From the NCBI RefSeq assembly GCF_001571105.1, contig NZ_BCTD01000001.1: a DNA stretch of 64,000 nt. One strand, 5' to 3'. The notes beneath the pieces are model-generated. The model was not told the DNA's origin. It made no database searches and saw nothing but the letters and a program-made list of their open reading frames with translations. Origin of the DNA: Azotobacter vinelandii. GTDB taxonomy: Bacteria; Pseudomonadota; Gammaproteobacteria; Pseudomonadales; Pseudomonadaceae. This document shows positions 16,308 to 23,839 of the stretch, piece after piece. Every line of letters starts with the position of its first letter. The stretch's first letter is position 1. Both the position numbers and the translations under genes were made by a program.

Positions 16308-17072
16308 TCAGTCGGTCGCGACATCCTTGACCAGGAAGCGATTGGCCGCGCCGACGGGAGCGGCCAGCGTGCCGGGCAACACCGCGTCCAGTCGCTTGGA
16401 GTAGTCCTGGGCCAGGTGCGCCTCGTGCGAGGCCGCGTTGTCCCAGCGCTCGAACAGCAGATAGGTCCGTGGCTGCGATTCGACGGCGTACAGTTCGAAG
16501 GCGTGGTTGCCGGGCGCCCGCCGCGCATGCGGCGTCACTTCGGCCAGGGCTTCGAGGAAGGTCTGTTCCCGTTCCGGCTTGACGCTGAGCAGCACGATCA
16601 CGTTGCGCGATCCGGCGGCGGCAGCCGTGGCGAACGGCTTGCGGGCGTCGGCCCCGAGGCCGGGCACCGCACTCAGGCGCAGGCTGCTGGCTTCGCCGGC
16701 GAGATCGCTGTCGGCGCGTTGCAGGACCGCCTTGAGGTTGGGCTGGGTCATGTGCTTGTCGAGGGCGGCCTGGCCGGCCCAGCGCTCGAACAGATAGAGC
16801 CTGGGGGCGCCGTCCTCCGGCTGGAACACATCGAACGAGAAATTGCCCTGTTCCCGGCGCGAGGCGCTCGCGTTGGCCTGCATCACCGGCAGGAAAGCCG
16901 GGAACGCCTCCGGCTTGAGGGGGAGGATGTTGAACAGCGTCACCGGCTTGTCGCCGGCGCCGGCCGGGCTGCCGTCGGTCGTCTGCGCGAAGAGGCTGTT
17001 CGCCGCGCCGGAAACGGCGGTGACGAAGGTGGCGGCCTGCAGCAGCCGTTGCGGGAAGGCGAAGGTTTTCAT
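16308..17072 (-). CDS. exported protein with two antibiotic biosynthesis monooxygenase (ABM) domains
   Basis: This 254-residue protein has an N-terminal signal-like segment (LLQAATFVTAVSGAANSLFAQ), suggesting a periplasmic location, followed by two tandem dimeric alpha-beta-barrel ABM repeats. The repeats are recognisable from paired motifs: LFNILPLKPEAFPAFLPVM with LYLFERWAGQAALDKHM, and VLLSVKPEREQTFLEALAEV with YLLFERWDNAASHEAHL. Such domains act as cofactor-free monooxygenases or quinol/aldehyde-handling proteins. It is the last gene of the minus-strand train, 33 bases after the MFS exporter gene. The reaction is unknown; a role in detoxifying a quinone or other aromatic is inference. Confidence 0.7.
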   Translation of the reverse strand: MKTFAFPQRLLQAATFVTAVSGAANSLFAQTTDGSPAGAGDKPVTLFNILPLKPEAFPAFLPVMQANASASRREQGNFSFDVFQPEDGAPRLYLFERWAGQAALDKHMTQPNLKAVLQRADSDLAGEASSLRLSAVPGLGADARKPFATAAAAGSRNVIVLLSVKPEREQTFLEALAEVTPHARRAPGNHAFELYAVESQPRTYLLFERWDNAASHEAHLAQDYSKRLDAVLPGTLAAPVGAANRFLVKDVATD

Positions 17073-17105
17073 CGTCGAACTCCTTGGGCGATGGGAAAAA
17101 TCGCA

Positions 17106-18509
17106 TCAGCGCGCGGCGAGAATGTGCCGGCCGGCCTCGGCCGGCAGGGACAGGCTGTCGACGACCGCCAGCAGGGCCAGGCCCGCGATCAGCCACAGCG
17201 CCAGATGGAAATCGCCGGTGGCCGTCAGTGCCGGATCGGTTCCGCGGATAAGCTCGGCCAGGGTCAGCGCCAGGGCGCCGAAGGCGATGCCCATGCCCGC
17301 GTTCATCTGCTGCAGCACGGAGAACAGGGTGGTGGCATCGCGCATCTGCTCCGGCGGCACGTCGGCGAAGCCGATGGCGTTGAGGGCGGTGAACTGCATC
17401 GAGCGGGTCATGCCGCAGACGAACAGCAGCGCCGCCACCCAGCCCGTCGGGGTGGTCGGTTCGAGCAGCGCGCAGGCGGCGAAGCCGACGGCCACCAGCA
17501 GGCCGTTGCCGAGCAGCACCCGGCGGAAGCCGAAACGGTTCATGATCCAGGTGGTGGCCGGCTTCATGCACAGGTTGCCGGCGAACAGCCAGAGCAGGAG
17601 CGTGCCCGCCTCGACCGCGCTCCAGCCGAAGCCGAGCTGGAACATCAGGGGCAGCAGGAAGGGCGCGGAACCGATGGCGGTGCGAAACAGCGAGCCGCCG
17701 ACCGCGGTGATGCGAAAGGTCGGGATCGCCAGGGGCGCGAGTCCGAACAGCGGGTGTTCGATGCGGCGCAGGTGGCGCAGAGCCAGGCCCAGCAGCGCGA
17801 GCCCGGCGGCCAGCGTCGCGAGCCAGCCGGCGAGCGGCCAGGCCGGCCGGCTGGCCAGCTCGATACCGGCCATGAACAGCGCGAAGCCCAGCGCGCTGAG
17901 CGCGAAGCCCTTGCCGTCGAAGCGCCCGACCGGCCGCGGGCCGTCGCGCACCAGCAGCAGCGCCGCCAGCAGGGCCAGCGCGCCCAGCGGCAGGTTGAGC
18001 AGGAAGATCCAGTGCCAACTCCAGTGGGTGCTGATCCAGCCGCCCAGCGGCGGCCCCAGCACCGGCGCCAGCAGCGCCGGCCAGGTGAGGATGGCGATGG
18101 TGCGCACCATGTCTTCCTTGGGCGTGCCGCGCAGCACGATCAGCCTTCCCACCGGCACCATCATGGCCCCGCCGAAACCCTGCAGGATGCGGGCGGCGGT
18201 GAACTCCGGCAGGTTCCGGCTGGCCGCGCAGAGCAGCGAGGCGACGGTGAACACCACGATGGCCAGAGCGAAGACCCGGCGGGCGCCGAAGCGGTCCGCC
18301 GCCCAGCCGCCGGCCGGGATGAACACCGTCAGCGCCACCAGGTAGGCCGACACGCCGACCGACAGGTGCGCCGGCGCCGTGCCGAAATCCAGCGCCATCG
18401 CCGGCAGCGAGGTGGCGATCACGGTGGCGTCCAGGTTCTCCATGAAGAACACCACGGCCGCCAGCAGTGCGATGGCGGTACGACGGTCGAATCGGGTCAC
18501 GCTCATCAT
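17106..18509 (-). CDS. MFS drug-efflux transporter, DHA2/EmrB-like
   Basis: This is an inner-membrane proton-coupled exporter of 467 residues. The start is the first ATG of ATGATGAGC; the stop of the upstream flavoprotein gene (TGA) overlaps it, so translation is coupled. Family motifs are NLDATVIATSLPAMALDFG in helix 1, GGWAADRFGARRVF in the helix 2-3 loop (motif A), RILQGFGGAMMVPVGRLIVL and LGPPLGGWISTHWSWHWIF (motif C region). About 14 hydrophobic segments can be counted, although the C-terminus is short for this class. It probably expels a product or toxic substrate of the neighbouring enzymes. Confidence 0.85.
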   Translation of the reverse strand: MMSVTRFDRRTAIALLAAVVFFMENLDATVIATSLPAMALDFGTAPAHLSVGVSAYLVALTVFIPAGGWAADRFGARRVFALAIVVFTVASLLCAASRNLPEFTAARILQGFGGAMMVPVGRLIVLRGTPKEDMVRTIAILTWPALLAPVLGPPLGGWISTHWSWHWIFLLNLPLGALALLAALLLVRDGPRPVGRFDGKGFALSALGFALFMAGIELASRPAWPLAGWLATLAAGLALLGLALRHLRRIEHPLFGLAPLAIPTFRITAVGGSLFRTAIGSAPFLLPLMFQLGFGWSAVEAGTLLLWLFAGNLCMKPATTWIMNRFGFRRVLLGNGLLVAVGFAACALLEPTTPTGWVAALLFVCGMTRSMQFTALNAIGFADVPPEQMRDATTLFSVLQQMNAGMGIAFGALALTLAELIRGTDPALTATGDFHLALWLIAGLALLAVVDSLSLPAEAGRHILAAR

Positions 18510-19654
18510 GCTCGCTCCAGATGGGATTGCGCCGGCTCGCGCGGCGAAGGATTGACCTGCGCCGCCACGCCGACCCGGCCGAGCATCTGCACGCGGGCCG
18601 GCTCGGGCACGCCGAGCGCCGCATGCAGCTCGCGCACGTAGGGGAGGATCGCGGCGAAGTCGTGCAGCGCCTGGCTGTGCGGCTGCATGGCGAGGCCCAT
18701 GCGGGTGGCCTGCAGGTGCAGGCGGACCCAGTCGCGCCCGGCGTCGAACATGCCGATGCGATCGTATTGCGCGGAAGCGATCCACAGATGCGCGTCGCCG
18801 CTTTCCACCGCGGCTCGGTAGTTGCGCCGGTTGGCCTGGAAGACGGCGCTGGCGGGATCGGACAGGCTGGCTTCGCTCACCGGCCCCGGCGCTTTCGCCA
18901 ACACGGCGTCGGGCATGGCCGGACCCCAGGGGGCCGCGGCGATGGCGGCATCGCCGATGCGGGTGTAGCGCGCCACTTCGTCGCGGGTCGGCGCGAACTC
19001 CAGCATTTCCGCATCCCAGGCGCGCAGGGTGATGTCGCGGATACGCGCGGCGCGCTCCGGCTCCAGGTTCCAGAACACCCGTTCGGGCCGGCGCGCGACG
19101 GCGACCAGTTCGCGCAGCCGCTCGGGGCCGGGCGTCCCGGCGCGGTCGAACGGGGTGCGGTTGGTATGGCGCTGCAGGACGGCATCCAGCAGCGGGTCGC
19201 GCACGGGCGTGGCCGGCGACAGGTGGAGCAGCGTCAGCGGCCGGCCGTCGAGCAGCGGCCAGGCCTCGCCCTCCGGGAATGCTTCCACCCGCACCGCATG
19301 GCCTTCGGCCTGCAGGGCCAGCACGTAGAGTTCGACGAAGGCGCCGAAACCCACGGTGAGCTGCCGGTCCGGCAGGTCCGAAACGGAAAGGCGGCGGTCG
19401 GGCGCGCAGCGGACGAGGATGCGCGCCGCGTCGGCGAACTCGACCCGCCAGGGCTGCAGGTTCTGCGGATTGGGGGCGAGGATGGCGTGGGCGAGCGCGC
19501 GCACCCGCGCGTCCGCATGCGCGCGCAGCGCTTCGGCGGTCCAGGCGGACCAGGGGCCGGCATCCGCGTCGGCGGCATGCGCCGCGGGCCGGGACGCCAG
19601 CCAGAGCGCCGTCGCGGCACCGGCGGCGGCTTGCAGGAGAACACGTCGTTGCAT
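18506..19654 (-). CDS. exported nitroreductase-like (Acg-type) flavoprotein
   Basis: This 382-residue protein starts MQRRVLLQAAAGAATALWLA, a Tat-like signal ending near AAHA, with GGAG ahead of the ATG. The mature part has features of the nitroreductase/Acg fold: ILAPNPQNLQPWRVEF near the start (FMN-contacting AxSxxNxQPW type) and RHTNRTPFDR in the middle. Acg-type members bind FMN but often lack reductase activity. It lies 26 bases after the PRISE-type reductase gene and overlaps the exporter start, so it belongs to the same transcription unit. The substrate is unknown; the probable compartment is the periplasm. Confidence 0.7.
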   Translation of the reverse strand: MQRRVLLQAAAGAATALWLASRPAAHAADADAGPWSAWTAEALRAHADARVRALAHAILAPNPQNLQPWRVEFADAARILVRCAPDRRLSVSDLPDRQLTVGFGAFVELYVLALQAEGHAVRVEAFPEGEAWPLLDGRPLTLLHLSPATPVRDPLLDAVLQRHTNRTPFDRAGTPGPERLRELVAVARRPERVFWNLEPERAARIRDITLRAWDAEMLEFAPTRDEVARYTRIGDAAIAAAPWGPAMPDAVLAKAPGPVSEASLSDPASAVFQANRRNYRAAVESGDAHLWIASAQYDRIGMFDAGRDWVRLHLQATRMGLAMQPHSQALHDFAAILPYVRELHAALGVPEPARVQMLGRVGVAAQVNPSPREPAQSHLERA

Positions 19655-19680
19655 GGATCGCTCCGGGAACTGGGTCGTGG

Positions 19681-20733
19681 TCAGGGAATGATCCGGCGTG
19701 TGCGCAATTGCTCGAACAGGCGCAGGAACATCTCGGTGCTGTCGACCACCTCGTGGAAGCCGGCCTGGCGGATCTTGGTGGTGCTGGAGATCACGTCCCA
19801 GTCGCAGCGGAAGATGAAGTCGCCGAAGGCCCAGGCCGCGAGCTGTTCGTAGGGGATCGGGTGCAGACCGTGCCGCTCCGTCAGCGCCTGCCACAGCGGC
19901 CCCTTGTCGGCCATGTACGTCGCCAGCGGGATCGTCTGCGGCTCGCCCACCTCCATGTCGAACCAGCGCGCGACCGCCTCCCAGACCTGCCGCCAGCGGA
20001 ACACATCGCCGTTGGTCAGGTTGTAGGCCTCGCCGCCTCTGGCCAAGGTGGCGGCCCACGCCGAGCCGCGCGCCAATTGCGCCGCATCGGTGACCTGGGC
20101 GAGCTTGCCGTAGCAGGCGGCGCTGCCGGGAAAGCGCAGCGGCAGGCCGAGCGCCTTGCTGATGCTGGCGTACACCGCGATGACCATCGCCAGGTTCATC
20201 GGGTTGCCGACGGCGAAGCCGCAGACCACGTCCGGGCGCAGCACCACCGCATCCCACGGCCGGCCCGCGGCGAAGGCCAGCAGCCAGTCCTGCATGTCGT
20301 AGTAGAAGTTCGGCGGCATGTGGCGCGGATCGTCCTCCCGCGCCGGCGTCTCGAACGCTCCCAGGTGGGCGCCGTAGTATTTGGCGCCTTCGTAGAGCAC
20401 GACACGCCGCAGTTTCGGCGAGGCGGCCGAGACGGTCTCGACCAGGTTGCGCAACATGCCCAGGTTGGCATCGATCAGCGCCTGCGGCGTCGCATGTTCC
20501 TGGTAGGCGGCATGGAAGATGTGGGTGACATCGTCCAGCGCGCCGAGCCTGGCCCGGATGTCGCGGGCATCGAGCAGATCGACGGAAATGTAGCGGGCGG
20601 CCGCGTCGCCGGGCGGCGGGCGACGCGACAGGCCGATCGTTTCCCAGTCGTCCAGAGTCGCCAGATGCTCGACCAGGTTGCGGCCGATCACTCCCAGGCC
20701 GCCGGCCACCAGGGCCTTCTTTTTCTCAGTCAT
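19681..20733 (-). CDS. NAD(P)-dependent reductase of the PRISE (progesterone 5-beta-reductase/iridoid synthase-like) family
   Basis: This is a 350-residue extended short-chain dehydrogenase. The Rossmann motif is ALVAGGLGVIGRNLVEHL near the N-terminus. The PRISE signature is present: Lys in YEGAKYYGAHLG (about 116) and Tyr in NFYYDMQDWLLAF (about 145), in place of the usual YxxxK pair. The family reduces the C=C bond of enones (1,4-reduction) using NADPH. The start ATGACTGAG overlaps the stop of the small ORF upstream, suggesting coupling. With the flavoprotein, amidohydrolase and exporter it suggests conversion of an unsaturated or heterocyclic organic compound; the substrate is unknown. Confidence 0.8.
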   Translation of the reverse strand: MTEKKKALVAGGLGVIGRNLVEHLATLDDWETIGLSRRPPPGDAAARYISVDLLDARDIRARLGALDDVTHIFHAAYQEHATPQALIDANLGMLRNLVETVSAASPKLRRVVLYEGAKYYGAHLGAFETPAREDDPRHMPPNFYYDMQDWLLAFAAGRPWDAVVLRPDVVCGFAVGNPMNLAMVIAVYASISKALGLPLRFPGSAACYGKLAQVTDAAQLARGSAWAATLARGGEAYNLTNGDVFRWRQVWEAVARWFDMEVGEPQTIPLATYMADKGPLWQALTERHGLHPIPYEQLAAWAFGDFIFRCDWDVISSTTKIRQAGFHEVVDSTEMFLRLFEQLRTRRIIP

Positions 20734-20932
20734 TCTTCTTCTCGCTCATCGGGGCTTCCCGGGTATCGTTCGGTGTGGTTTCCAGGCGGGCGAACGACTG
20801 GGTCGTCGCTACTTCCGGCCGCTTGACGTTCATCCGCGGCGGCAACGAGGCCAGCCTGGCCAGCGCCCGGATGGCTGGCGGCGTGCCGGCGCGGGGCGAG
20901 CGCTCGGGGCTCGATGGATGGTTCGCGGACAT
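20726..20932 (-). CDS. hypothetical 68-residue ORF between amidohydrolase and PRISE reductase
   Basis: This is a short ORF filling the gap between two operon genes. It ends MSEKKND, and its stop overlaps the start of the reductase, whose own protein begins MTEKKK. It may be a real small protein, a translational coupler, or the relic of a larger gene. The ribosome site is weak and the composition (Arg, Pro, Ser, Thr) is not distinctive. An alternative frame through the same DNA (20730-20972) is even less convincing. No family recognised. Confidence 0.3.
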   Translation of the reverse strand: MSANHPSSPERSPRAGTPPAIRALARLASLPPRMNVKRPEVATTQSFARLETTPNDTREAPMSEKKND

Positions 20933-20946
20933 GGTGTGGAAATCGC

Positions 20947-22305
20947 TCAGGGAGAGGATCGGCTGCGGTCAAGCAGGTCCCGGGCGGAGCGCCGGGCGCG
21001 CTCCAGCAGGTCCGCCGCGTCCACGCCGACCAGTTGACCGTCCCGCTTGACGAGGCGGCCGTCGACCAGCACCGTGCGGACGTTGTCCGGGCGCGCCGAA
21101 TAGACCAGCAGCGCGGCCGGGTCGCCGCCGCCGAAGCCGCCCAGATTCAGCGCAGCCGGATCGATGACCTGCAGGTCGGCGCGCTTGCCCGGCGCCAGCG
21201 TACCGACCTCGTCGCCCAGGCCCACGGCCTCGGCGCCACGGCGGGTGGCCAGTTCCAGCAGCGCGCGCGGAGCGGGCGCCCGCTCGTCCCGCGCGCCGCC
21301 GCTCCAGGTCAGCGCCGCCAGTCGCAGCGTGGCGAACATGTCGGCGCTGCCGGCCAGCGAATTGCCGTCGATGCCCAGGCCCTGCCGGGTCACCGTGGCG
21401 AAGTGGTCCAGCCGGGTCAGCCCGTAGCCGACGCGCTGCTCGCTCAGCGGTGTCAGCGCCAGGCCGCCGCCGGCCCGTTCGAGTGCCTGCAGCCGCTCCT
21501 GGCCGGCATCGGTGGCATGCACGACGGTCAGGCCGGGAAACAGGTAATCGCGCTGGATCAGCGCCTCGAACATCGGGGCGGGCTCGCCGCTGACGTGCAC
21601 CTGGATCGGCAGGCCGAGGCCGCGCGCGGTGTCGTATTCGCGCTGGCGCATCGCCCAGTTGTCCGCATCCCCGCGATCGTGCGGCAAGCGCCAGGCCAAG
21701 CCGATTCGTACCCGCGCGTCCTTGCCCCGGCGTTCGGCCAGGGCGCGCAACTGCGCGAGGTCGATGGGATGGCGGGTGGTCTTGTCCGGACCGCCGTAGT
21801 ACATCACCGCGCGGATGCCGGACGCCTCCAGCGCCTGCACTCCGGCCTCGCCGTGCGCCGGGGTGAGGATGTTGTCGAAGAAGTCGGCGGTGGTGGTGAT
21901 GCCGCCCTGCAGCAGTTCCAGGGCGCCGAGCTGCATGGCGGTACGGGTGTCCTCCGGCGTCATGGCCGCGGCCAGGCGCGAACTCACCGGGAAGAACTGC
22001 CCGTCGCGGTTGCGGAACTGCCCGCGCATCGTGGTCACGTACAGGTGCGAATGCGTGTCGACGAAGCCCGGCAGCACGACCTGCCCGCGCGCGTCGATGC
22101 GGTGGGCGTCGCCGGCGTCCAGGCCGCGGCCGACGGCGACGATGCGGCCGTCGCGGATCAGTACCTCGCCGCCGTCGATGTCGCCCAGTGTCGGGTCCAT
22201 CGTCATCACGTAGCCGCCGTGTACGAGCAGCGCCTCGGCCTCGGTCGCGGCTTCTGCCTGCCAGGGCAGGCAGGCGGTCAGCAGGAGGGACAGCAGGCGC
22301 CTCAT
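20947..22305 (-). CDS. exported amidohydrolase, TrzA/SsnA/MTA-SAH deaminase-like
   Basis: This predicted metal-dependent hydrolase of 452 residues is counted from the internal Met of MRRLLSLLLTACLPWQAEA, a good signal peptide. The frame is open further upstream, but that part encodes a different protein's N-terminus (aldo/keto reductase stump). Amidohydrolase marks are VLPGFVDTHSHLYVTTMRG with the metal-binding HxH, TTTADFFDN, the QVHVSGE strand, VHATD, and a C-terminal VGTLAPGKRADLQVIDP segment. The usual SNNxxLDM-type loop appears as DGNSLAGSADMF. Members deaminate or dechlorinate purine- or triazine-like rings, or hydrolyse cyclic amides. A periplasmic location would be unusual for this family, which is one reason to doubt the exact start. 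Confidence 0.75.
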   Translation of the reverse strand: MRRLLSLLLTACLPWQAEAATEAEALLVHGGYVMTMDPTLGDIDGGEVLIRDGRIVAVGRGLDAGDAHRIDARGQVVLPGFVDTHSHLYVTTMRGQFRNRDGQFFPVSSRLAAAMTPEDTRTAMQLGALELLQGGITTTADFFDNILTPAHGEAGVQALEASGIRAVMYYGGPDKTTRHPIDLAQLRALAERRGKDARVRIGLAWRLPHDRGDADNWAMRQREYDTARGLGLPIQVHVSGEPAPMFEALIQRDYLFPGLTVVHATDAGQERLQALERAGGGLALTPLSEQRVGYGLTRLDHFATVTRQGLGIDGNSLAGSADMFATLRLAALTWSGGARDERAPAPRALLELATRRGAEAVGLGDEVGTLAPGKRADLQVIDPAALNLGGFGGGDPAALLVYSARPDNVRTVLVDGRLVKRDGQLVGVDAADLLERARRSARDLLDRSRSSP

Positions 22306-22347
22306 GGCTTTCGGCGGCGAAGCCTGGCCGCGCTCCCGCTCGAGACG

Positions 22348-22509
22348 CCCGGAACCGCCCATGCCGATCGCCGGCGAGCGCCTGCCGGTCGACGGGATGA
22401 CGCGGGCCCCGAGCGGGCCGGATGCCAGCGACTGCGCGAAAGCGGGGCGGGCATGGGCGAAACCCGCGGTAATCGCTGCAAGCCTGGAGAGGAAGCCGCG
22501 TCGAGGCAT
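22348..22509 (-). pseudogene. 5' stump of a Tat-exported aldo/keto reductase gene
   Basis: The first 54 codons read MPRRGFLSRLAAITAGFAHA, then a signal end (ARPAFA), then RVIPSTGRRSPAIGMGGSG. That is the start of a Tat-signal aldo/keto reductase, whose mature proteins begin RxIPSSGExLPxIGLGTW. Similarity stops there; the frame then runs through a non-homologous linker straight into the amidohydrolase signal peptide. I read it as the remainder of an operon-leading gene removed by an internal deletion, now fused in frame to the next gene. Confidence 0.6.
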
Positions 22510-22539
22510 CGGCGAAAAGCTCTTTCTGCTGCGAAAGTG

Positions 22540-22580
22540 ACTTTTCGGAGTTTAATTTTATTCGCCGAATCAATAAATTA
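22540..22580. promoter_or_regulatory. divergent promoter with LysR-type dyad
   Basis: An AT-rich divergent region separates the minus-strand train from the LysR gene. The arms TTCGG and CCGAA flank an AT-rich centre (about 22543-22567), and a T-N11-A arrangement fits a LysR binding site. Eye-based assignment. Confidence 0.45.
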
Positions 22581-22618
22581 TGGTAATTCTTAATATACTC
22601 TTGCAGATTTCGTCAATA

Positions 22619-23530
22619 ATGGCTCTCAACGACATCAGTCTGCTTCGCCTGTTCGTGGCCGTGGTCGAATCGGGTTCCCTGTCCTCGGCGGCGCGTGCCC
22701 AGCACATCACCCTGCCGGCGGCCAGCCGGAAACTTCGCCAACTGGAAGAGTCCCTGGGCGTTCGCCTGCTGCAGAGGACCACCCGGCGGCAATCGCTCAC
22801 CGAAGAGGGGGAACTGCTCTACCGGCGGGCCGTCCAGGTGCTGGCGGACCTGGAGCAGGTCGAGCAGCAACTGCTGCGCAAGAGCGCCGTCGTCTCGGGT
22901 CAGTTGAGGGTGACCACGCCGATATCGCTGGGGCGGCGGCGCATCGCGCCCCTGCTGGCGGAGTTCTGCGCCCTGCACCCGGAACTGCAGGTGCAGATCG
23001 AGCTGAGCGACAGCGTGCTCGACCTGGTCGCATCCGGCATGGATTTCGCCGTGCGTTTCGGCGGGCTGGAGGATTCCTCGTACATCTCCCGGCCGCTGGC
23101 GCCCAACCATCGCGTCCTGTGCGCTTCGCCGGAGTACATTCGCCGTCACGGAGAGCCGCGCAGCCCCGCCGACCTGGCGCACCACCATTGCCTGCTCATC
23201 GGCCAGCAGTCCCAGGCGGACTGGCGTTTCGAGGAGGTGACGGTGCGCATCTCGGCGCGCCTCGTGGCGAGCGATGGCGAGGTGGTTCACCAGTGGGCCC
23301 TGGATGGCCACGGCATCGCGCTCAAGTCCATCTGGGACGTGGCGGACGACCTGAGAAGCGGCCGGTTGCGGCAGGTCCTCGCCGGGCACCGCATCCCGGC
23401 CGCGCCGCTGCATGCGATCTACCCGCACAAGCACCATGTGGCGCCGCGCGTGCGCGCCTGCATCGACTACCTCGCCGCGCATCTGCGCGGGCCGCAGGGG
23501 GAGGCCGTGGACGAGCCGGGAAATGCGTGA
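22619..23530 (+). CDS. LysR-family transcriptional regulator
   Basis: This is a 303-residue LysR-type regulator. The Met at 22619 (MALNDISLLRLFVAVVESGS) matches the usual N-terminus; a Met 13 codons earlier in AT-rich DNA is less likely. The winged helix-turn-helix is SLSSAARAQHITLPAASRKL with ESLGVRLLQRTTRRQSLTEE. The effector domain has the CrgA/DmlR-like features QLRVTTPISLGRRRIAPLL and SGMDFAVRFGGLEDSS. It is divergent from the amidohydrolase/PRISE-reductase train and most likely regulates it. The inducer cannot be deduced. Confidence 0.9.
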   Translation: MALNDISLLRLFVAVVESGSLSSAARAQHITLPAASRKLRQLEESLGVRLLQRTTRRQSLTEEGELLYRRAVQVLADLEQVEQQLLRKSAVVSGQLRVTTPISLGRRRIAPLLAEFCALHPELQVQIELSDSVLDLVASGMDFAVRFGGLEDSSYISRPLAPNHRVLCASPEYIRRHGEPRSPADLAHHHCLLIGQQSQADWRFEEVTVRISARLVASDGEVVHQWALDGHGIALKSIWDVADDLRSGRLRQVLAGHRIPAAPLHAIYPHKHHVAPRVRACIDYLAAHLRGPQGEAVDEPGNA

Positions 23531-23839
23531 AGGCCGAGGACCGGCAGGCATGCCGCCGCCCGCCCGATCCCACCGGTCCGGGCCCGACTTTTTCGCCGCT
23601 CGATGCGCCTGTCCTGCCGTCCACCCGGCCGAGTACCTCCTGGAACACAGCCATTGAGAACCCTTACTTTTTGGTACGGCGTGCTCGTCGGATAAGCGGA
23701 AATTTTTTACAAAAAAGTAACAAGGAATTCGTTTGCACCCGCCGGTGCGCAAAAAGTCGCTGGTATGGCGCTTGCTCCTTGCCCTGCGTGGGATGCCCCG
23801 CTCCGGAGCATCCGTGTACGCAGTGAGGGGAAGTACCAG
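23531..23839. promoter_or_regulatory. promoter region of the TonB-receptor / NifD-like operon
   Basis: This 309-base region contains no gene. It turns AT-rich from 23640 on. TTACTTTTT (23664-23672) and AAAAAGTAA (23712-23720) form a perfect 9-base inverted repeat around a 39-base centre. A GCACC-CGCC-GGTGC hairpin lies at 23735-23748. I see no good match to a Fur box or to a NifA or ModE site. Confidence 0.5.

Noticed and set aside
20730..20972. Alternative 80-codon minus-strand ORF overlapping the 68-codon ORF
   Set aside because: It has no ribosome site, overlaps the amidohydrolase end, and its composition looks like a shadow frame.
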